Notes: a model not told the origin generated them from the letters alone. 64,000 nt of DNA from an uncultured Opitutaceae bacterium (GCA_903929355.1 CAIYUN010000025.1:1-64000), one strand, 5' to 3'. Positions 8,682 through 17,804 are shown, numbered from the stretch's first letter. Numbers and translations: made by a program.

Positions 8682-9692
8682 ATGCGAGCCTATTTTCTCC
8701 GCCGACTGCTGCTGATCCCACCCACGCTGCTGGGGGTCACGATTGTCGTCTTTTTCATCACCCGGTTCGCGCCGGGCGGGCCGGTGGAGCAGGCAATCAT
8801 GGCGGTGAGGATGGCGGAGCACGCCTCGCGGAGCATCCACAACAGCGGCGCGCTGTCCGAGGACCAGCTCCAGGAGATCAAGGCCTACTACGGCTTCGAT
8901 CAGCCGGTGTACCTGGCCTACCTGAGCTGGCTGGGCAAAGTGCTGCACGGCGACCTGGGCAACTCATTCCGCTATGGCGAGCCGGTCGCCCAGGTCATCC
9001 GCGAGCGGCTGCCGGTCTCGCTCACCTATGGCATCATCACATTGATCCTGGCCTATGGCGTCTGCCTGCCGCTTGGCGTCGTGAAGGCCATCCGCCACCG
9101 CTCGCTGATCGACAACGCGACCTCAGTGCTGGTCTTTGTCGGCTACGCCATCCCCAGCTTTGCGCTGGGCTCGCTGCTGATCGTGTTTCTGGCGGCGCGC
9201 ACGGGGTGGTTTCCGATGGGCGGCTTTGTGGGGGAAAACTTCCGGGATCTCAGCTGGACTGGCAAGCTGACCGACTTCACCCACCATGCCGTGCTACCGC
9301 TCACCTGCTATCTCGTGGGCAGTTTTGCGTTTGTCACCTTCCTGGTGAAGAACCAGTTGATGGACAACCTGGCCGCCGACTATGTGCGGACAGCGGTGGC
9401 CAAGGGAGTGACGTTTCGCCGCGCGGTGATTCACCATGCCCTCCGCAACTCGCTGATCCCGATCGCGACCGACTTCGGCCAGAGCTTCACGGTGCTGGTG
9501 GGCGGCTCGTTTCTGATCGAGTCCATCTTCGACATCGATGGCATGGGGTTGCTGGGCTACCGCTCGGTGGTGGACCGTGACTACCAGGTGGTCATGGGGG
9601 TGCTGCTCATCACCTCGCTGCTGTTGTTCCTCGGCAACCTCGTGGGCGACCTGTTGGTCGCGGTCGTGGATCCGCGGATCCGCTATCATTGA
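8682..9692 (+). CDS. ABC transporter permease, YejB/OppB type
   Basis: A 336-residue inner-membrane permease of the peptide/nickel/microcin C importer class. It begins MRAYFLRRLLLIPPTLLGV (first membrane helix), has the RFAPGGPVEQ segment typical of YejB, a long periplasmic loop, then four or five helices and the binding-protein-dependent EAA region (RTAVAKGVTFRRAVIHHALRNSLI), where the ATPase docks. ATG at 8682 removes an N-terminal extension with no hydrophobic character. The stop is 4 bases before the next permease start, so the two are translated together. The ATPases that should power it lie beyond the prophage, near 50 kb. Confidence 0.9.
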   Translation: MRAYFLRRLLLIPPTLLGVTIVVFFITRFAPGGPVEQAIMAVRMAEHASRSIHNSGALSEDQLQEIKAYYGFDQPVYLAYLSWLGKVLHGDLGNSFRYGEPVAQVIRERLPVSLTYGIITLILAYGVCLPLGVVKAIRHRSLIDNATSVLVFVGYAIPSFALGSLLIVFLAARTGWFPMGGFVGENFRDLSWTGKLTDFTHHAVLPLTCYLVGSFAFVTFLVKNQLMDNLAADYVRTAVAKGVTFRRAVIHHALRNSLIPIATDFGQSFTVLVGGSFLIESIFDIDGMGLLGYRSVVDRDYQVVMGVLLITSLLLFLGNLVGDLLVAVVDPRIRYH

Positions 9693-9696
9693 AGCG

Positions 9697-10767
9697 ATGA
9701 GCCTGACCCGACCACTTTTGCGCCTGAGCCCGGAAACGGCCGCGAAATTCCGGCGCTTCCGCCGCATCCGGCGCGGATGGTGGTCGCTGCTCGCACTGGT
9801 CAGTTTCTCCGTGCTGAGCCTCATGGCTGAGTTGCTGGTGAACGGCCGGCCGCTCGTTGTGCACTACCAAGGCCAGTGGATTTATCCGACCTACGGGGCC
9901 ATATATACTGGGAGGGAGTTCGGGTTCGAATATGACTACGAGGTCAAATATGCGGACCTGAAGACCCGCTTCGCTGCAGCTGGCCAAGGCGACTGGATGA
10001 TTCTGCCCCCGGTGCCCTATGGGCCCAACGACAACTGCTACGAAGGACAGACCTTCAAGCCGCGGCCGCCTGACACCGCCCATTGGTTTGGCACCGACCA
10101 GCTCAACCGCGACATTCTGGCCCGGTTGCTCTACGGCTACCGCAGCGCGCTGTTGTTCTCGGTCGGCTATGTCGGACTTACGTATCTCATCGGCGTGTCG
10201 CTGGGCTGCGCGATGGCGTATTTTGGCGGCAAATTCGACCTGGTGGGGCAGCGCCTGCTCGAGATCTGGTCGCTGGTGCCGTTTCTGTTTGTGGTGATCA
10301 TCCTTCGCTCGGTCATCCCCCCCACACCGGGCTGGGATTTGCTGGAGCTGCTTGGGATCGTGGCCATGTTCTCATGGGTGGGAATAAGCTATTACATGCG
10401 TTCCACGACCTACCGCGAAAAGGCGCGGGAATACGTCGCCGCCGCGCAGGTGCTCGGTGCCGGCGCCGGTCGGATCGTTTTCGTCCACATCCTGCCGAAC
10501 ACGCTGGCGACGCTGGTGACCTTCATCCCGTTCACCGTGGCCGCGGCGATCTCCTCGCTCACGGCGCTCGATTTTCTTGGCTTCGGCCTGCCCCCACCCA
10601 CCCCGAGCTGGGGCGAGCTGCTGCACCAGGGCACGGGGAATCTCAACGCGCCGTGGATAGTCAGCGCGGCGTTCACCGCCTTGAGTGTCACGCTTATCCT
10701 CGTGACTTTTGTGGGCGAAGCCATCCGCGAAGCCTTTGATCCTAAACGCCACACCATTTACCAATGA
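9697..10767 (+). CDS. ABC transporter permease, YejE/OppC type
   Basis: Second permease of the importer, 356 residues. After one N-terminal helix comes the large periplasmic region typical of YejE (about residues 50-130), then the WFGTDQLNRDILARLLYGYR motif shared by OppC/YejE proteins, five further helices and the EAA loop (AAAQVLGAGAGRIVFVHILPN). ATG at 9697 follows the preceding stop by 4 bases. The last four bases overlap the start of the binding-protein gene (ATGA), so the three genes form one operon. Confidence 0.9.
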   Translation: MSLTRPLLRLSPETAAKFRRFRRIRRGWWSLLALVSFSVLSLMAELLVNGRPLVVHYQGQWIYPTYGAIYTGREFGFEYDYEVKYADLKTRFAAAGQGDWMILPPVPYGPNDNCYEGQTFKPRPPDTAHWFGTDQLNRDILARLLYGYRSALLFSVGYVGLTYLIGVSLGCAMAYFGGKFDLVGQRLLEIWSLVPFLFVVIILRSVIPPTPGWDLLELLGIVAMFSWVGISYYMRSTTYREKAREYVAAAQVLGAGAGRIVFVHILPNTLATLVTFIPFTVAAAISSLTALDFLGFGLPPPTPSWGELLHQGTGNLNAPWIVSAAFTALSVTLILVTFVGEAIREAFDPKRHTIYQ

Positions 10768-12776
10768 AATCGAACACGACAACCCTCCGCCCGATCTTCG
10801 CCGCGCTCGCCCTCGCCGCCGCGCTCGCCGGCTGCGGCAAAAAGGACGCCGGAGCCGCCGGGGCCGCCGGCACGACCGCCAACGCGGCGGCCGCAGCGTT
10901 TCCCGGCATGGAGACCGACCTCGCGCGCACCACCAAGGAGCAGGCGGCCTTCTACGTCTATAAGACCCCGGCCGATTTCGCCACCGACACTCAGGGCCTC
11001 ACCTGGGAGGACGGGGCCGGTCTGCCGGAATTCGCGGATCCCAACGCGAAAAAGGGGGGCACCATGCGCATTTGGTTGCAGGACTATCCCCCCACCTTCC
11101 GCACCGTCGGCCCGGACGCCAACAGCGCTTTCCGGGGCTATCTGCTCGACGATGTCGCGATGGGATTCATCAGCTCCCACCCCAACCTGCCCGGCAACTA
11201 TTTTCCGGGTCTCGCCACCTCCTGGGCCATCTCGCGTCCGACCAAGACGGTGTTTTACCGCATCAACCCCGCCGCGCGGTGGTCCGACGGCAAGCCCATC
11301 ACGAGCGACGATGTGGTCTTCACCTTCTACCTGATGCGCAGCCCGCTGCTGAACGACCCGTGGTCAAATGATTTTTTCACCAAAAGCTACACCAAGATCA
11401 CCATCTATGATCCGCTCACCTTCTCCGTCACGCTGCCCGAACTGAAACCCGACATCATGGATCGCACCGGGGGCTGGGTGCCCTATCCCCGGCATGCGTT
11501 CACGGATTTCGGCCCCGGCTGGGTGGAGAAATTCCAGTGGCGGTTCCTCCCCACCACGGCTGCCTACGTCCTGCGCAACGAGGACATCGAAAAAGGCCAG
11601 TCTCTCACCCTCACCCGGCTTCAGGACTGGTGGGCGAAGGACCTCAAGTTCTGGCGCGGACGTTTCAACCCGGACAAGCTGCGGCTCGTGGTCATCCGCG
11701 ACCATGACAAGGCCTTCGAGGCGTTCCTCAAAGGCGACCTGGACATCTTCGCCCTCGGCACGCCGACCCTCTGGTATGAGAAGCTGCCGGACAGCCATGA
11801 ACTCGTGGCCAAAGGCTACCTGGACAAGGCGAAATTCTTCAACCGCACCCCGCAGCCCGATTGGGGCCTGTGGCTGAATGAGTCAAAACCGCCGCTCGAC
11901 AACCGCGATCTGCGCGAGGGCATTCACTACGCGACCGATTTTCAGCTCGTCTGCGACCAGTATTTCCGCCGCGACGCGGTGATCCAGCAGACGCGGACCG
12001 ACGGCTTCGGCTGGCGCACCCACCCGACGCTCACCTCCCGCCCCTTTGACCCCGCCAAGGCACGCGAGTTTTTCGCCAAGGCTGGCTACACGAAGCAAGG
12101 ACCCGACGGGGTGCTGCGGAACGCCGCGGGCGACCGACTGTCGCTGCGCATCCTGGCCGACAAGCGCCCGGGCACGGACGACATCCTCACCATCCTCAAG
12201 CAGGAGGCGTTGAAGGCGGGGCTGGAGTTCGTGATTGATATCGAGGACCAGACCACCTCCTTCAAGATCATGGAGGAGAAGAACCATGAGATCGGCTACG
12301 TCGCCTTCAACATCGCCCCCGAACTCTACCCGCGCTACTGGGAAACCTACGCCGGGGTGAACGCCTATGACACGCCGTATCTGCCGGACGGTGTCACGCC
12401 GAACCCCGCCCGCAAGGCCAAGCCGGAGACGAACAACCTCACCAGCACGGCGGTGCCCGCGCTGGACGCGCTGATCAAGCAATACGACCAGGCCGCGTCG
12501 CTGGACGAGATCAAGACCCTGACCCCGCAGATCGAGGAGCAAATTGACCATGACGCCGCCTGGGTCCATGGTTGGGCGCAGCCCTTCCTGCGGGTCGGCT
12601 ACTGGCGCTGGGTGAAATGGCCCGAGGGCTTCAACGCCATGCAGGCCCGCGACGCCATCGAGATGCATCTGTTCTCCGTGGATACCGACGCGCAAAAGGA
12701 AACCCTGGAGGCGAAGGCGGCGGGGAAAACCTTTCCGCCGGTGATCAAGGTCTACGACCAGTATAAGCAGAAGTAG
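10764..12776 (+). CDS. Extracellular solute-binding lipoprotein, family 5 (YejA/OppA-like)
   Basis: A 670-residue periplasmic binding protein that would deliver oligopeptides or a microcin-C-like compound to the two permeases encoded upstream. The N-terminus is a lipoprotein signal with lipobox LAGC (Cys24), followed by an alanine/glycine linker. SBP_bac_5 features are visible: KKGGTMRIWLQDYPPTFR, WSDGKPITSDDVVFTF and a long C-terminal lobe. Its start overlaps the preceding stop (ATGA). Within the family, YejA-like proteins are larger than classical OppA, and 670 residues fits that group. Ligand unknown. Confidence 0.9.
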   Translation: MKSNTTTLRPIFAALALAAALAGCGKKDAGAAGAAGTTANAAAAAFPGMETDLARTTKEQAAFYVYKTPADFATDTQGLTWEDGAGLPEFADPNAKKGGTMRIWLQDYPPTFRTVGPDANSAFRGYLLDDVAMGFISSHPNLPGNYFPGLATSWAISRPTKTVFYRINPAARWSDGKPITSDDVVFTFYLMRSPLLNDPWSNDFFTKSYTKITIYDPLTFSVTLPELKPDIMDRTGGWVPYPRHAFTDFGPGWVEKFQWRFLPTTAAYVLRNEDIEKGQSLTLTRLQDWWAKDLKFWRGRFNPDKLRLVVIRDHDKAFEAFLKGDLDIFALGTPTLWYEKLPDSHELVAKGYLDKAKFFNRTPQPDWGLWLNESKPPLDNRDLREGIHYATDFQLVCDQYFRRDAVIQQTRTDGFGWRTHPTLTSRPFDPAKAREFFAKAGYTKQGPDGVLRNAAGDRLSLRILADKRPGTDDILTILKQEALKAGLEFVIDIEDQTTSFKIMEEKNHEIGYVAFNIAPELYPRYWETYAGVNAYDTPYLPDGVTPNPARKAKPETNNLTSTAVPALDALIKQYDQAASLDEIKTLTPQIEEQIDHDAAWVHGWAQPFLRVGYWRWVKWPEGFNAMQARDAIEMHLFSVDTDAQKETLEAKAAGKTFPPVIKVYDQYKQK

Positions 12777-12781
12777 GAGGT

Positions 12782-12861
12782 GGCCACAAAAAGGCACAAA
12801 GGTCACAAAACGATGCATGGTATGGTCTCAGCTTTTGTGACCTTTGTGCCTTTTTGTGGCC
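12782..12861. repeat. Perfect 29-bp inverted repeat after the binding-protein gene
   Basis: Arms at 12782-12810 and 12833-12861 are perfectly complementary (core AAAAAGGCACAAAGGTCACA) with a 22-base loop. The repeat begins 5 bases after the stop of the binding-protein gene and could terminate transcription, but a one-armed copy (TTGTGCCTTTTTGTGGC) lies on the far side of the GxxExxY gene at about 49.84 kb. The pair therefore probably marks the borders of a GxxExxY cassette inserted in the transporter operon. Confidence 0.85.
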
Positions 12862-12893
12862 CACCTTCCAATTTCCGCCAGTTTGACTTGGCC

Positions 12894-13388
12894 ATGAATG
12901 ACAACCAAATCCTGCGTCTCTGCGATCAAGTCCGCGAAACTGCGTTCGCCATCCACAACTATCACCGCCAAGGCCACCTTGAAAAAATTTACGAGAACGC
13001 CCTCCGCCACCGACTGGCAAAGCAAGGTCTCAAAGTACGCCAGCAAATCCCCCTTCAAGTATTTGACGAGGACGGCACCCTGTTGGGCGACATGACGGCC
13101 GACCTTTTGTTGACTGATGAGCTCTTGATTGAGCTAAAAGCCGTCAAGACCCTCCTGGATGAGCACACCGCCCAACTGCTTGGATACCTGCGATCCTCCA
13201 AGCTGCGCCACAGACTGCTCATCAACTTCGGGTCCGCCAAGTTTGAGATCAAGGAGGAACTGAGGATGGTTTGGGAGACCCCGAATAACCCAGAAGCACC
13301 CCGAAAAAGCCCGAATCCTAGAGGGGAAAGCACCCGGCAGAGGCAGCGCGGGCCGGTCGGGCGGGGTTTGGGAGTGATGGGGCCATGA
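12894..13388 (+). pseudogene. GxxExxY-family gene, split by the prophage (5' part)
   Basis: Codons 1-120 (12894-13253) encode a GxxExxY protein (PDDEXK_3 family, PD-(D/E)xK nuclease-like fold, function unknown). Visible are the name motif GHLEKIY, the nuclease-like DMTADLLLTDELLIELKAVK core and the closing LLINFGSAKFEIK. The family normally ends a few residues later. Here the frame runs on into unrelated phage-end sequence to 13388. The missing end, AAG TAT GTG CTG TGA (KYVL-stop), is found at 49805-49819 beyond the prophage. Joining 13253 to 49808 restores a 123-residue protein. As it stands, a fusion product with an altered C-terminus could still be made. Confidence 0.85.
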
Positions 13389-13419
13389 ATCGCGGGAGTT
13401 GCAAAGGTTTGGGAGTGGT
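13267..13419. repeat. Prophage left-end transposase-site repeats
   Basis: Three copies of a TTTGGGAG-centred motif in one orientation: TGGTTTGGGAG at 13267-13277, GGTTTGGGAGTG at 13365-13376, and a 24-base version at 13396-13419 (begins GAGTTGCAAAGG, ends TTTGGGAGTGGT). The 24-base version occurs as a perfect inverted copy near the right end (49750-49773). Arrays of such sites at both ends are where MuA-type transposases bind. Confidence 0.8.
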
Positions 13420-13430
13420 TGGACGGGGCC

Positions 13431-14075
13431 TTAAGGGGTTCTGGAGGCACGCTTAGGACTGGATAAAGCAGGCCCAAAAAGCAACTGCGGATCGGCCGGC
13501 GCAACGGCGGCGGCCTCGGAACGGCGGCGGGCGGCGAGTTCGGACCGGCGCTGGGAGACCAGCTCGGTCATGGAAGGCCCGGAATCGGGCACAGGACGGC
13601 CGGCGGCGGCCCGGAGAATCGCGCCCAGGGCTTGCTGGACGTGGGAGCCGGCCGTGAGCGCCTCGGCCCGGATTTCCTCTGCATTGGTGCCGACATAGCG
13701 GCGCAGCACGCCGGAGTAGAAGGGCCAGAAGTCCCGGACCCGGCCGGCGGCCTGGGCTGCCGCCACGTCGGCCAGGGCGGCGTCGATGTGGCGGGCGAGG
13801 CGGCGGCCGTCGAGCTGCCAGCCGCGCCGCCAGAGCTCGACCACCAGGCGCTCCAGCTCAACACGGCATTGCTCGATCCGCCGGGCTCGAGCCTCACCGG
13901 CCCAAGCCCAGTCCAGCGTAGCCTCGAGGCGGGCTCGAGCCCAGGTGTCGAAGGCCAGGAGCCGGTCGGCCGGGGCGGTGCCGTTGAGCATCCATGCCTC
14001 GGCCGCTTTGGCGCGCTGGCCGGCGTCGCGGCGGGCGGTGGCCTCGCGGGCCTCCAGGACGTGCTCCAGGCTCAT
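13431..14075 (-). CDS. Prophage early protein, unknown function
   Basis: Last gene of the leftward early operon, 214 residues, strongly helical and rich in arginine and alanine (EAREATARRDAGQRAKAAEA at the start). No family recognised. ATG at 14075 overlaps the stop of the preceding gene by 4 bases, supporting this start. It ends about 10 bases inside the left-end transposase sites. In Mu the genes near this position modify host physiology or DNA; nothing in the sequence shows that here. Confidence 0.7.
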   Translation of the reverse strand: MSLEHVLEAREATARRDAGQRAKAAEAWMLNGTAPADRLLAFDTWARARLEATLDWAWAGEARARRIEQCRVELERLVVELWRRGWQLDGRRLARHIDAALADVAAAQAAGRVRDFWPFYSGVLRRYVGTNAEEIRAEALTAGSHVQQALGAILRAAAGRPVPDSGPSMTELVSQRRSELAARRRSEAAAVAPADPQLLFGPALSSPKRASRTP

Positions 14076-14500
14076 AGCAGGGCGGCCGGTTGGGCGGGCT
14101 CGGCGGGCGGGCAGTCGCGGAGGAACTTGTGGTAGGAGACCCGATAGACGTTGGCCCGGCGGATCATGTCCTTGCCCTGGCTCTCCAGAGATTCGATGGC
14201 GTGGAGTATTTCGGGCACGGTGTTTGCCGTGGAGAGGCGGTAGCCGGGCGAGCCGGGCCAGCTGAGGACTTGCGGCACGGCGGCGCTGGCGACCTTGCGG
14301 ACCTTGCGGAGGTGTTTCTCGGTCACGACCTGCTGGCCGTCCACGATGTCGCAAAAGCCGGCGGCGTGCGCGAGGCGCTCGGCGGTGAACCACTCCTTGG
14401 GCTTCTCCCGGAGGATGGCGACGAGCTGCTCGACGGCCTCGGGCGAGACCTCGGGCGCGGGCGTCTTAATGGCCAGCTCGGATTGGAGAGCGGTGGTCAT
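14072..14500 (-). CDS. Prophage early protein, possible winged-helix DNA-binding
   Basis: A 142-residue protein; residues 18-90 (VEQLVAILREKPKEWFTAER, then LAHAAGFCD, ... EKHLRKVRKVASAA, then YRLS) have the pattern of a winged-helix domain with a recognition helix and wing. The C-terminal part is helical and basic. Gene junctions on both sides are 4-base overlaps (ATGA type). Assignment as DNA-binding is inferred from pattern only. Confidence 0.65.
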   Translation of the reverse strand: MTTALQSELAIKTPAPEVSPEAVEQLVAILREKPKEWFTAERLAHAAGFCDIVDGQQVVTEKHLRKVRKVASAAVPQVLSWPGSPGYRLSTANTVPEILHAIESLESQGKDMIRRANVYRVSYHKFLRDCPPAEPAQPAALL

Positions 14501-15294
14501 GGCTTGATCCAGAGGACCTCAAGTTTGCTGGTCTTGCCGGTGGTTCTGGCCATGCGGGTGACTCGCGTCCAGCCGGCTAAGGCCTCGTCATAGAGCGGTG
14601 AGGCATAGCCGCTGAGGACCACCTTGCCTTCGATGGATTTGAGCTGCTCTAACAGCGCACCGTGATCCACGGCGGAAAATTCATTGGCATAAGCCCGGTG
14701 CCTCCACCGCCGGTCGCGGGTGTCGGGTAGATAGGGCGGATCAACATAGAATAGCGCGCTTGGCGAGTCGTAGCGGGCGATGATGGCGAAGGCGTCGTCG
14801 TGCTCGATACTGACGGTCAGCAGGCGCTCGGCGACTGCCCTGAGGTGTTCGATCTTGCCCCATACCCGCGCCTCGTTTTTCTTCGACAGCGCCTTGCGGT
14901 TGAACTTCCACCCTGACCGCGCTCCGGTGTTGGCTGAGTTGAACCGCTGGCCGACCCGGACATAGAACCGCCTGGCACGCTCGACCAGGTCGGCAGCCGG
15001 CTCGACCGACAGCTCGCACTCCTCGCGGCTCATGGGCGTGAGCCGGATCTGGCGCATCAGCTCGCCGGGCTGGTCCCGGAGCACCCGGAAGAAATTAACC
15101 ACGTCGCCCTCGGAGTCGTTGTAGATGTCAACGGTCGAGGGCGACTTGCGGAGCAGGACCGACATCGCCCCGCCAAACGGCTCGCAATAGAGTCCGTGTT
15201 CAGGGAGGTTAGAGACGATCCATGATCCCAGAGAGAACTTGCCGCCGAAGTAGCGGAATGCGGGACGTGAGGTGATCTCAGCGGAGGCGCGCAT
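14497..15294 (-). CDS. DNA N6-adenine methyltransferase, D12 class
   Basis: A 265-residue Dam-like enzyme that transfers a methyl group from S-adenosylmethionine to adenine in DNA. Motif I (RYFGGKFSLGSWI, FGGK at 16-19) and the catalytic motif IV DPPY (in FYVDPPYLP) are intact, as is the LSGYASPLYDE segment near the end. ATG at 15294 follows the previous stop as TGA-CC-ATG. Phage-encoded adenine methyltransferases usually protect phage DNA from restriction; its recognition sequence cannot be read from the protein. Confidence 0.9.
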   Translation of the reverse strand: MRASAEITSRPAFRYFGGKFSLGSWIVSNLPEHGLYCEPFGGAMSVLLRKSPSTVDIYNDSEGDVVNFFRVLRDQPGELMRQIRLTPMSREECELSVEPAADLVERARRFYVRVGQRFNSANTGARSGWKFNRKALSKKNEARVWGKIEHLRAVAERLLTVSIEHDDAFAIIARYDSPSALFYVDPPYLPDTRDRRWRHRAYANEFSAVDHGALLEQLKSIEGKVVLSGYASPLYDEALAGWTRVTRMARTTGKTSKLEVLWIKP

Positions 15295-15296
15295 GG

Positions 15297-15863
15297 TCAA
15301 AACGGGTTCTCGCCTTCGGCGTAGGCGAGGGAGTGTTCAACTGAACGCGCGGCTGGCGCACTGGCTGGGGGTTGTCTGGCCGGATTTGGGCCTTTGCGGC
15401 CTTCGCGCAGGGCTTTCTGGTGGCGGCTGGCCATCGTGAGGTGGCGCTTGTGGACGGCGTCGGGGTCCAGGGTGTCGAGCGGGCCGGCGGCGGCCGTGGC
15501 CGCGCCGCCGAAGCGGTTTTTGTCGAGGCGGTTCTTCTTGGTGCCGTAGAGCTCGCGCTCGTGCCAGTCGGCCTGCTTGGCGAGGTTGTAGGTGCGGTAG
15601 TCCTCCTGGCATTTGACCCACTCGGCGCTGAGGTTGAGGTCGGCCGGGTTGGCGAGGTGCGCGAGGTAGCAGAACAGGGCGGTGGTCTCGGCGTCGCCGA
15701 AGGCAATATCGCTCGTGCCGGTGACTTTTGGGCCGCGAACCAGCTCCATGCAGCGCACGACGATCTCGCGGCGCTTGGCCTCGTCGCCGCGCTTCCAGCC
15801 CTGCGCAGCGCAGGCGGCCGGCCAGAGGCGGGCGTGGTAGTGGGTGCGGGCGCCGGGTTTCAT
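15297..15863 (-). CDS. Prophage early protein, unknown function
   Basis: A 188-residue protein lying between the two methyltransferase genes. The N-terminal 110 residues (KRREIVVRCMELVRGPKVTG, ... TALFCYLAHLANPADLNLSA) look globular and helical; the C-terminal third is basic and proline/alanine-rich. ATG at 15863 overlaps the stop of the upstream C5-methyltransferase gene. No family recognised; context suggests a role near DNA modification. Confidence 0.6.
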   Translation of the reverse strand: MKPGARTHYHARLWPAACAAQGWKRGDEAKRREIVVRCMELVRGPKVTGTSDIAFGDAETTALFCYLAHLANPADLNLSAEWVKCQEDYRTYNLAKQADWHERELYGTKKNRLDKNRFGGAATAAAGPLDTLDPDAVHKRHLTMASRHQKALREGRKGPNPARQPPASAPAARSVEHSLAYAEGENPF

Positions 15864-17389
15864 GCGGCGACTTGGCGGCGTGCCAGCTCGGGCACGTTCG
15901 CACGGACGATGGCACAGGCGAGCGGCGGGCAAACCGAGTTGCCGCACATGCGGACCTGCGCGCTCTTCGTGAGTTTGAGGGCGTCGCCGGCACGGTCGCC
16001 GATGATGTAAGCCTCGGGAAATCCCTGGGCCCGGAACAGCTCGCGCGGCGACAGCATCCGCAGCCCGATATCGGCGATGACGTAATTAGTGCCCCGGATC
16101 GTCACGAGGCCGAGCCGGTCCTTGGATGTCACCGTGTGCATCGGGTCGAGCAGCTCGCAGCCGTCCTTCTCGTTACCATAATACTTTATCAGGAAGGCGC
16201 GGACCTCGGCCAGATGGTTGCCTTGCGCGCTGATCGTGTGGGCGGGCTCGTCCATCGCGTGGCCGGTATTTGTGCCCCGGAGTTTGGCGATGTGGGCAGT
16301 GACAAGCGCGTGCCGGTTCTCCGCGACCACGGTCTTGACCGGGTCGCCGGGGCTCGTCGCTCGGGTCAGGCCGCCCGATCCTTCCCCGTAATACTCGGAG
16401 AGAAAAGCCGCCACCAAGGCGAAGTGCCCGCCCTTGACCTGCGCGCATTGGGTCCGCAGCGGGTCGGCAACGCTGTTGCAGCGCGGGCTGGAGGCATTGG
16501 CGTGCTCGGTGAGGATGGGCGTCACGACCGCGAAGCCCGGCGCGGCAGTGACCGTGCGGAGCGGCTCATCAGCCGACCAGGCATTGGGCCCGCGCCCGGT
16601 CGTCTTGGAGTTGGCCACGTTGATGACGAAGGGCTCGGCGGCCTCGATCACGAACTTCCGCAGGCCGCGCGCGATCCGGCGGAGCGTGGCCTCCGCCAGC
16701 GGCTTCTTGCGGTCAAAGATCGACGGGCACGGCAGGGTGAAGTCGATGCACTCTGCCGCCGTGCGCCAGGGGAGAAGCTGGCCGGCGACGACGGGCCCGG
16801 AGGTCGGGGCCCCGTGAGTCGGCTCGGGCCAGACGATGGGGTGGCCGTCACACCGGGCGATCAGGAAAAGGCGCTTGCGGATGGTCGGGGCCCCGTAGTC
16901 GCAGGCGCGCAGCTCGCGCCACTCGACGGCATAGCCGATCCGGCGCAGCCGGGAGATGAAGCTCTTGAACGTGCTGCCCTTGCGGCGCGCGCAGGGCGAA
17001 CCGTCCGCGAGCAGCGGGCCCCAAGTCTTAAACTCCTCGACGTTCTCCAGCACCATCACGCGCGGCCGGGCGATCCGGGCCCATTTAACCATCACCCAGG
17101 CCAGCGCGCGAATCTTCTTGTTCCGGGGCTTGCCGCCCTTGGCCTTGGAGAAGTGTTTGCAGTCGGGCGAGAACCACGCGAGCCCGACCGGGCGGCCGGC
17201 GCAGACGGCGGGGATGTCCACCGAAAACACGTCCTCGCAAAGGTGGCGCGTGCCGGGATGATTGGCCGCGTGCATGGCCAGCGCCTCCGTGTCGTGGTTG
17301 ACGGCGATGTCGGGGTCGCGGGAGAGCGCGAGGCGGATGCCCTCGGAGGCACCGCCGCCGCCGGCGAAGTTGTCGGTGATGATTTCCAT
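15860..17389 (-). CDS. DNA C5-cytosine methyltransferase
   Basis: A 509-residue Dcm-class enzyme. Motif I NFAGGGGASEG (residues 7-17) binds AdoMet. The catalytic Cys77 lies in SPDCKHFSKAKGG, where the usual PC motif is P-D-C, a variant common in phage enzymes. ENV (115-117) is motif VI; the QRR-like arginine motif IRKRLFLIARC follows. A long target-recognition region with repeated segments (EPLRTVTAAPGFAVV, DPVKTVVAENRHALV, EPAHTISAQGNHLA, DPMHTVTSKDRLGLV) suggests internal duplication. The C-terminal motif MCGNSVCPPLACAIV closes the fold. Probably anti-restriction. The start follows the ASCH gene stop as TGA-CC-ATG. Confidence 0.93.
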   Translation of the reverse strand: MEIITDNFAGGGGASEGIRLALSRDPDIAVNHDTEALAMHAANHPGTRHLCEDVFSVDIPAVCAGRPVGLAWFSPDCKHFSKAKGGKPRNKKIRALAWVMVKWARIARPRVMVLENVEEFKTWGPLLADGSPCARRKGSTFKSFISRLRRIGYAVEWRELRACDYGAPTIRKRLFLIARCDGHPIVWPEPTHGAPTSGPVVAGQLLPWRTAAECIDFTLPCPSIFDRKKPLAEATLRRIARGLRKFVIEAAEPFVINVANSKTTGRGPNAWSADEPLRTVTAAPGFAVVTPILTEHANASSPRCNSVADPLRTQCAQVKGGHFALVAAFLSEYYGEGSGGLTRATSPGDPVKTVVAENRHALVTAHIAKLRGTNTGHAMDEPAHTISAQGNHLAEVRAFLIKYYGNEKDGCELLDPMHTVTSKDRLGLVTIRGTNYVIADIGLRMLSPRELFRAQGFPEAYIIGDRAGDALKLTKSAQVRMCGNSVCPPLACAIVRANVPELARRQVAA

Positions 17390-17391
17390 GG

Positions 17392-17802
17392 TCAGAGGGT
17401 CAGAGAGATGGGGTTCCATTCCACGAGCTGGCCTCGGACGCATCCGCCGCCGTGCTTATCCGCGAAGAAGTCGAAAAACCCCAAGACGGTCTCGAAACCA
17501 TCGGCGCGCGCCAGTCGTGTGAGCTCGGTCAGAGAGAGCGTGCGGCCGGACTTGAGCGGGTAGTTGACCGATCCGGGATCGAGGCTGACGACGCCGCAGA
17601 GGACATCGACTTCGATGGCCACCGCCGAGAGGCAGACGGTGTCGGGGCGGATTTTTCGGCAAGCCTTGGTCCGCATCCCGGTGTAGAACATCAGCACGTC
17701 GCCGGCCTTGAACGGGCGCTTGCGCCACGCCCGGACGGTGTGGGTCTTGGTGCCGGCAGCGACCTTGTCGGCGAAGCGGTGCTTGAAGTTGAGGGCGGGC
17801 AT
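17392..17802 (-). CDS. ASCH-domain protein
   Basis: A 136-residue protein with the ASCH-type N-terminus MPALNFKHRFADKVAAGTKT followed by HTVR, and GDVLMFYTGMRTKACRKI in the middle. ASCH domains have a PUA-like fold and bind or process RNA or modified nucleotides; phage copies are often found beside DNA methyltransferase genes, as here. A conserved Thr-His-Thr-x-Arg and Lys are visible. Junctions on both sides are TGA-CC-ATG. Specific role unknown. Confidence 0.75.
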   Translation of the reverse strand: MPALNFKHRFADKVAAGTKTHTVRAWRKRPFKAGDVLMFYTGMRTKACRKIRPDTVCLSAVAIEVDVLCGVVSLDPGSVNYPLKSGRTLSLTELTRLARADGFETVLGFFDFFADKHGGGCVRGQLVEWNPISLTL

Positions 17803-17804
17803 GG

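Noticed and set aside
12782-12861. Attachment-site stem-loop of a tyrosine-recombinase element
   Set aside because: No integrase gene is present; the element ends fit a DDE transposase, and the hairpin has a partner repeat beyond the GxxExxY gene.
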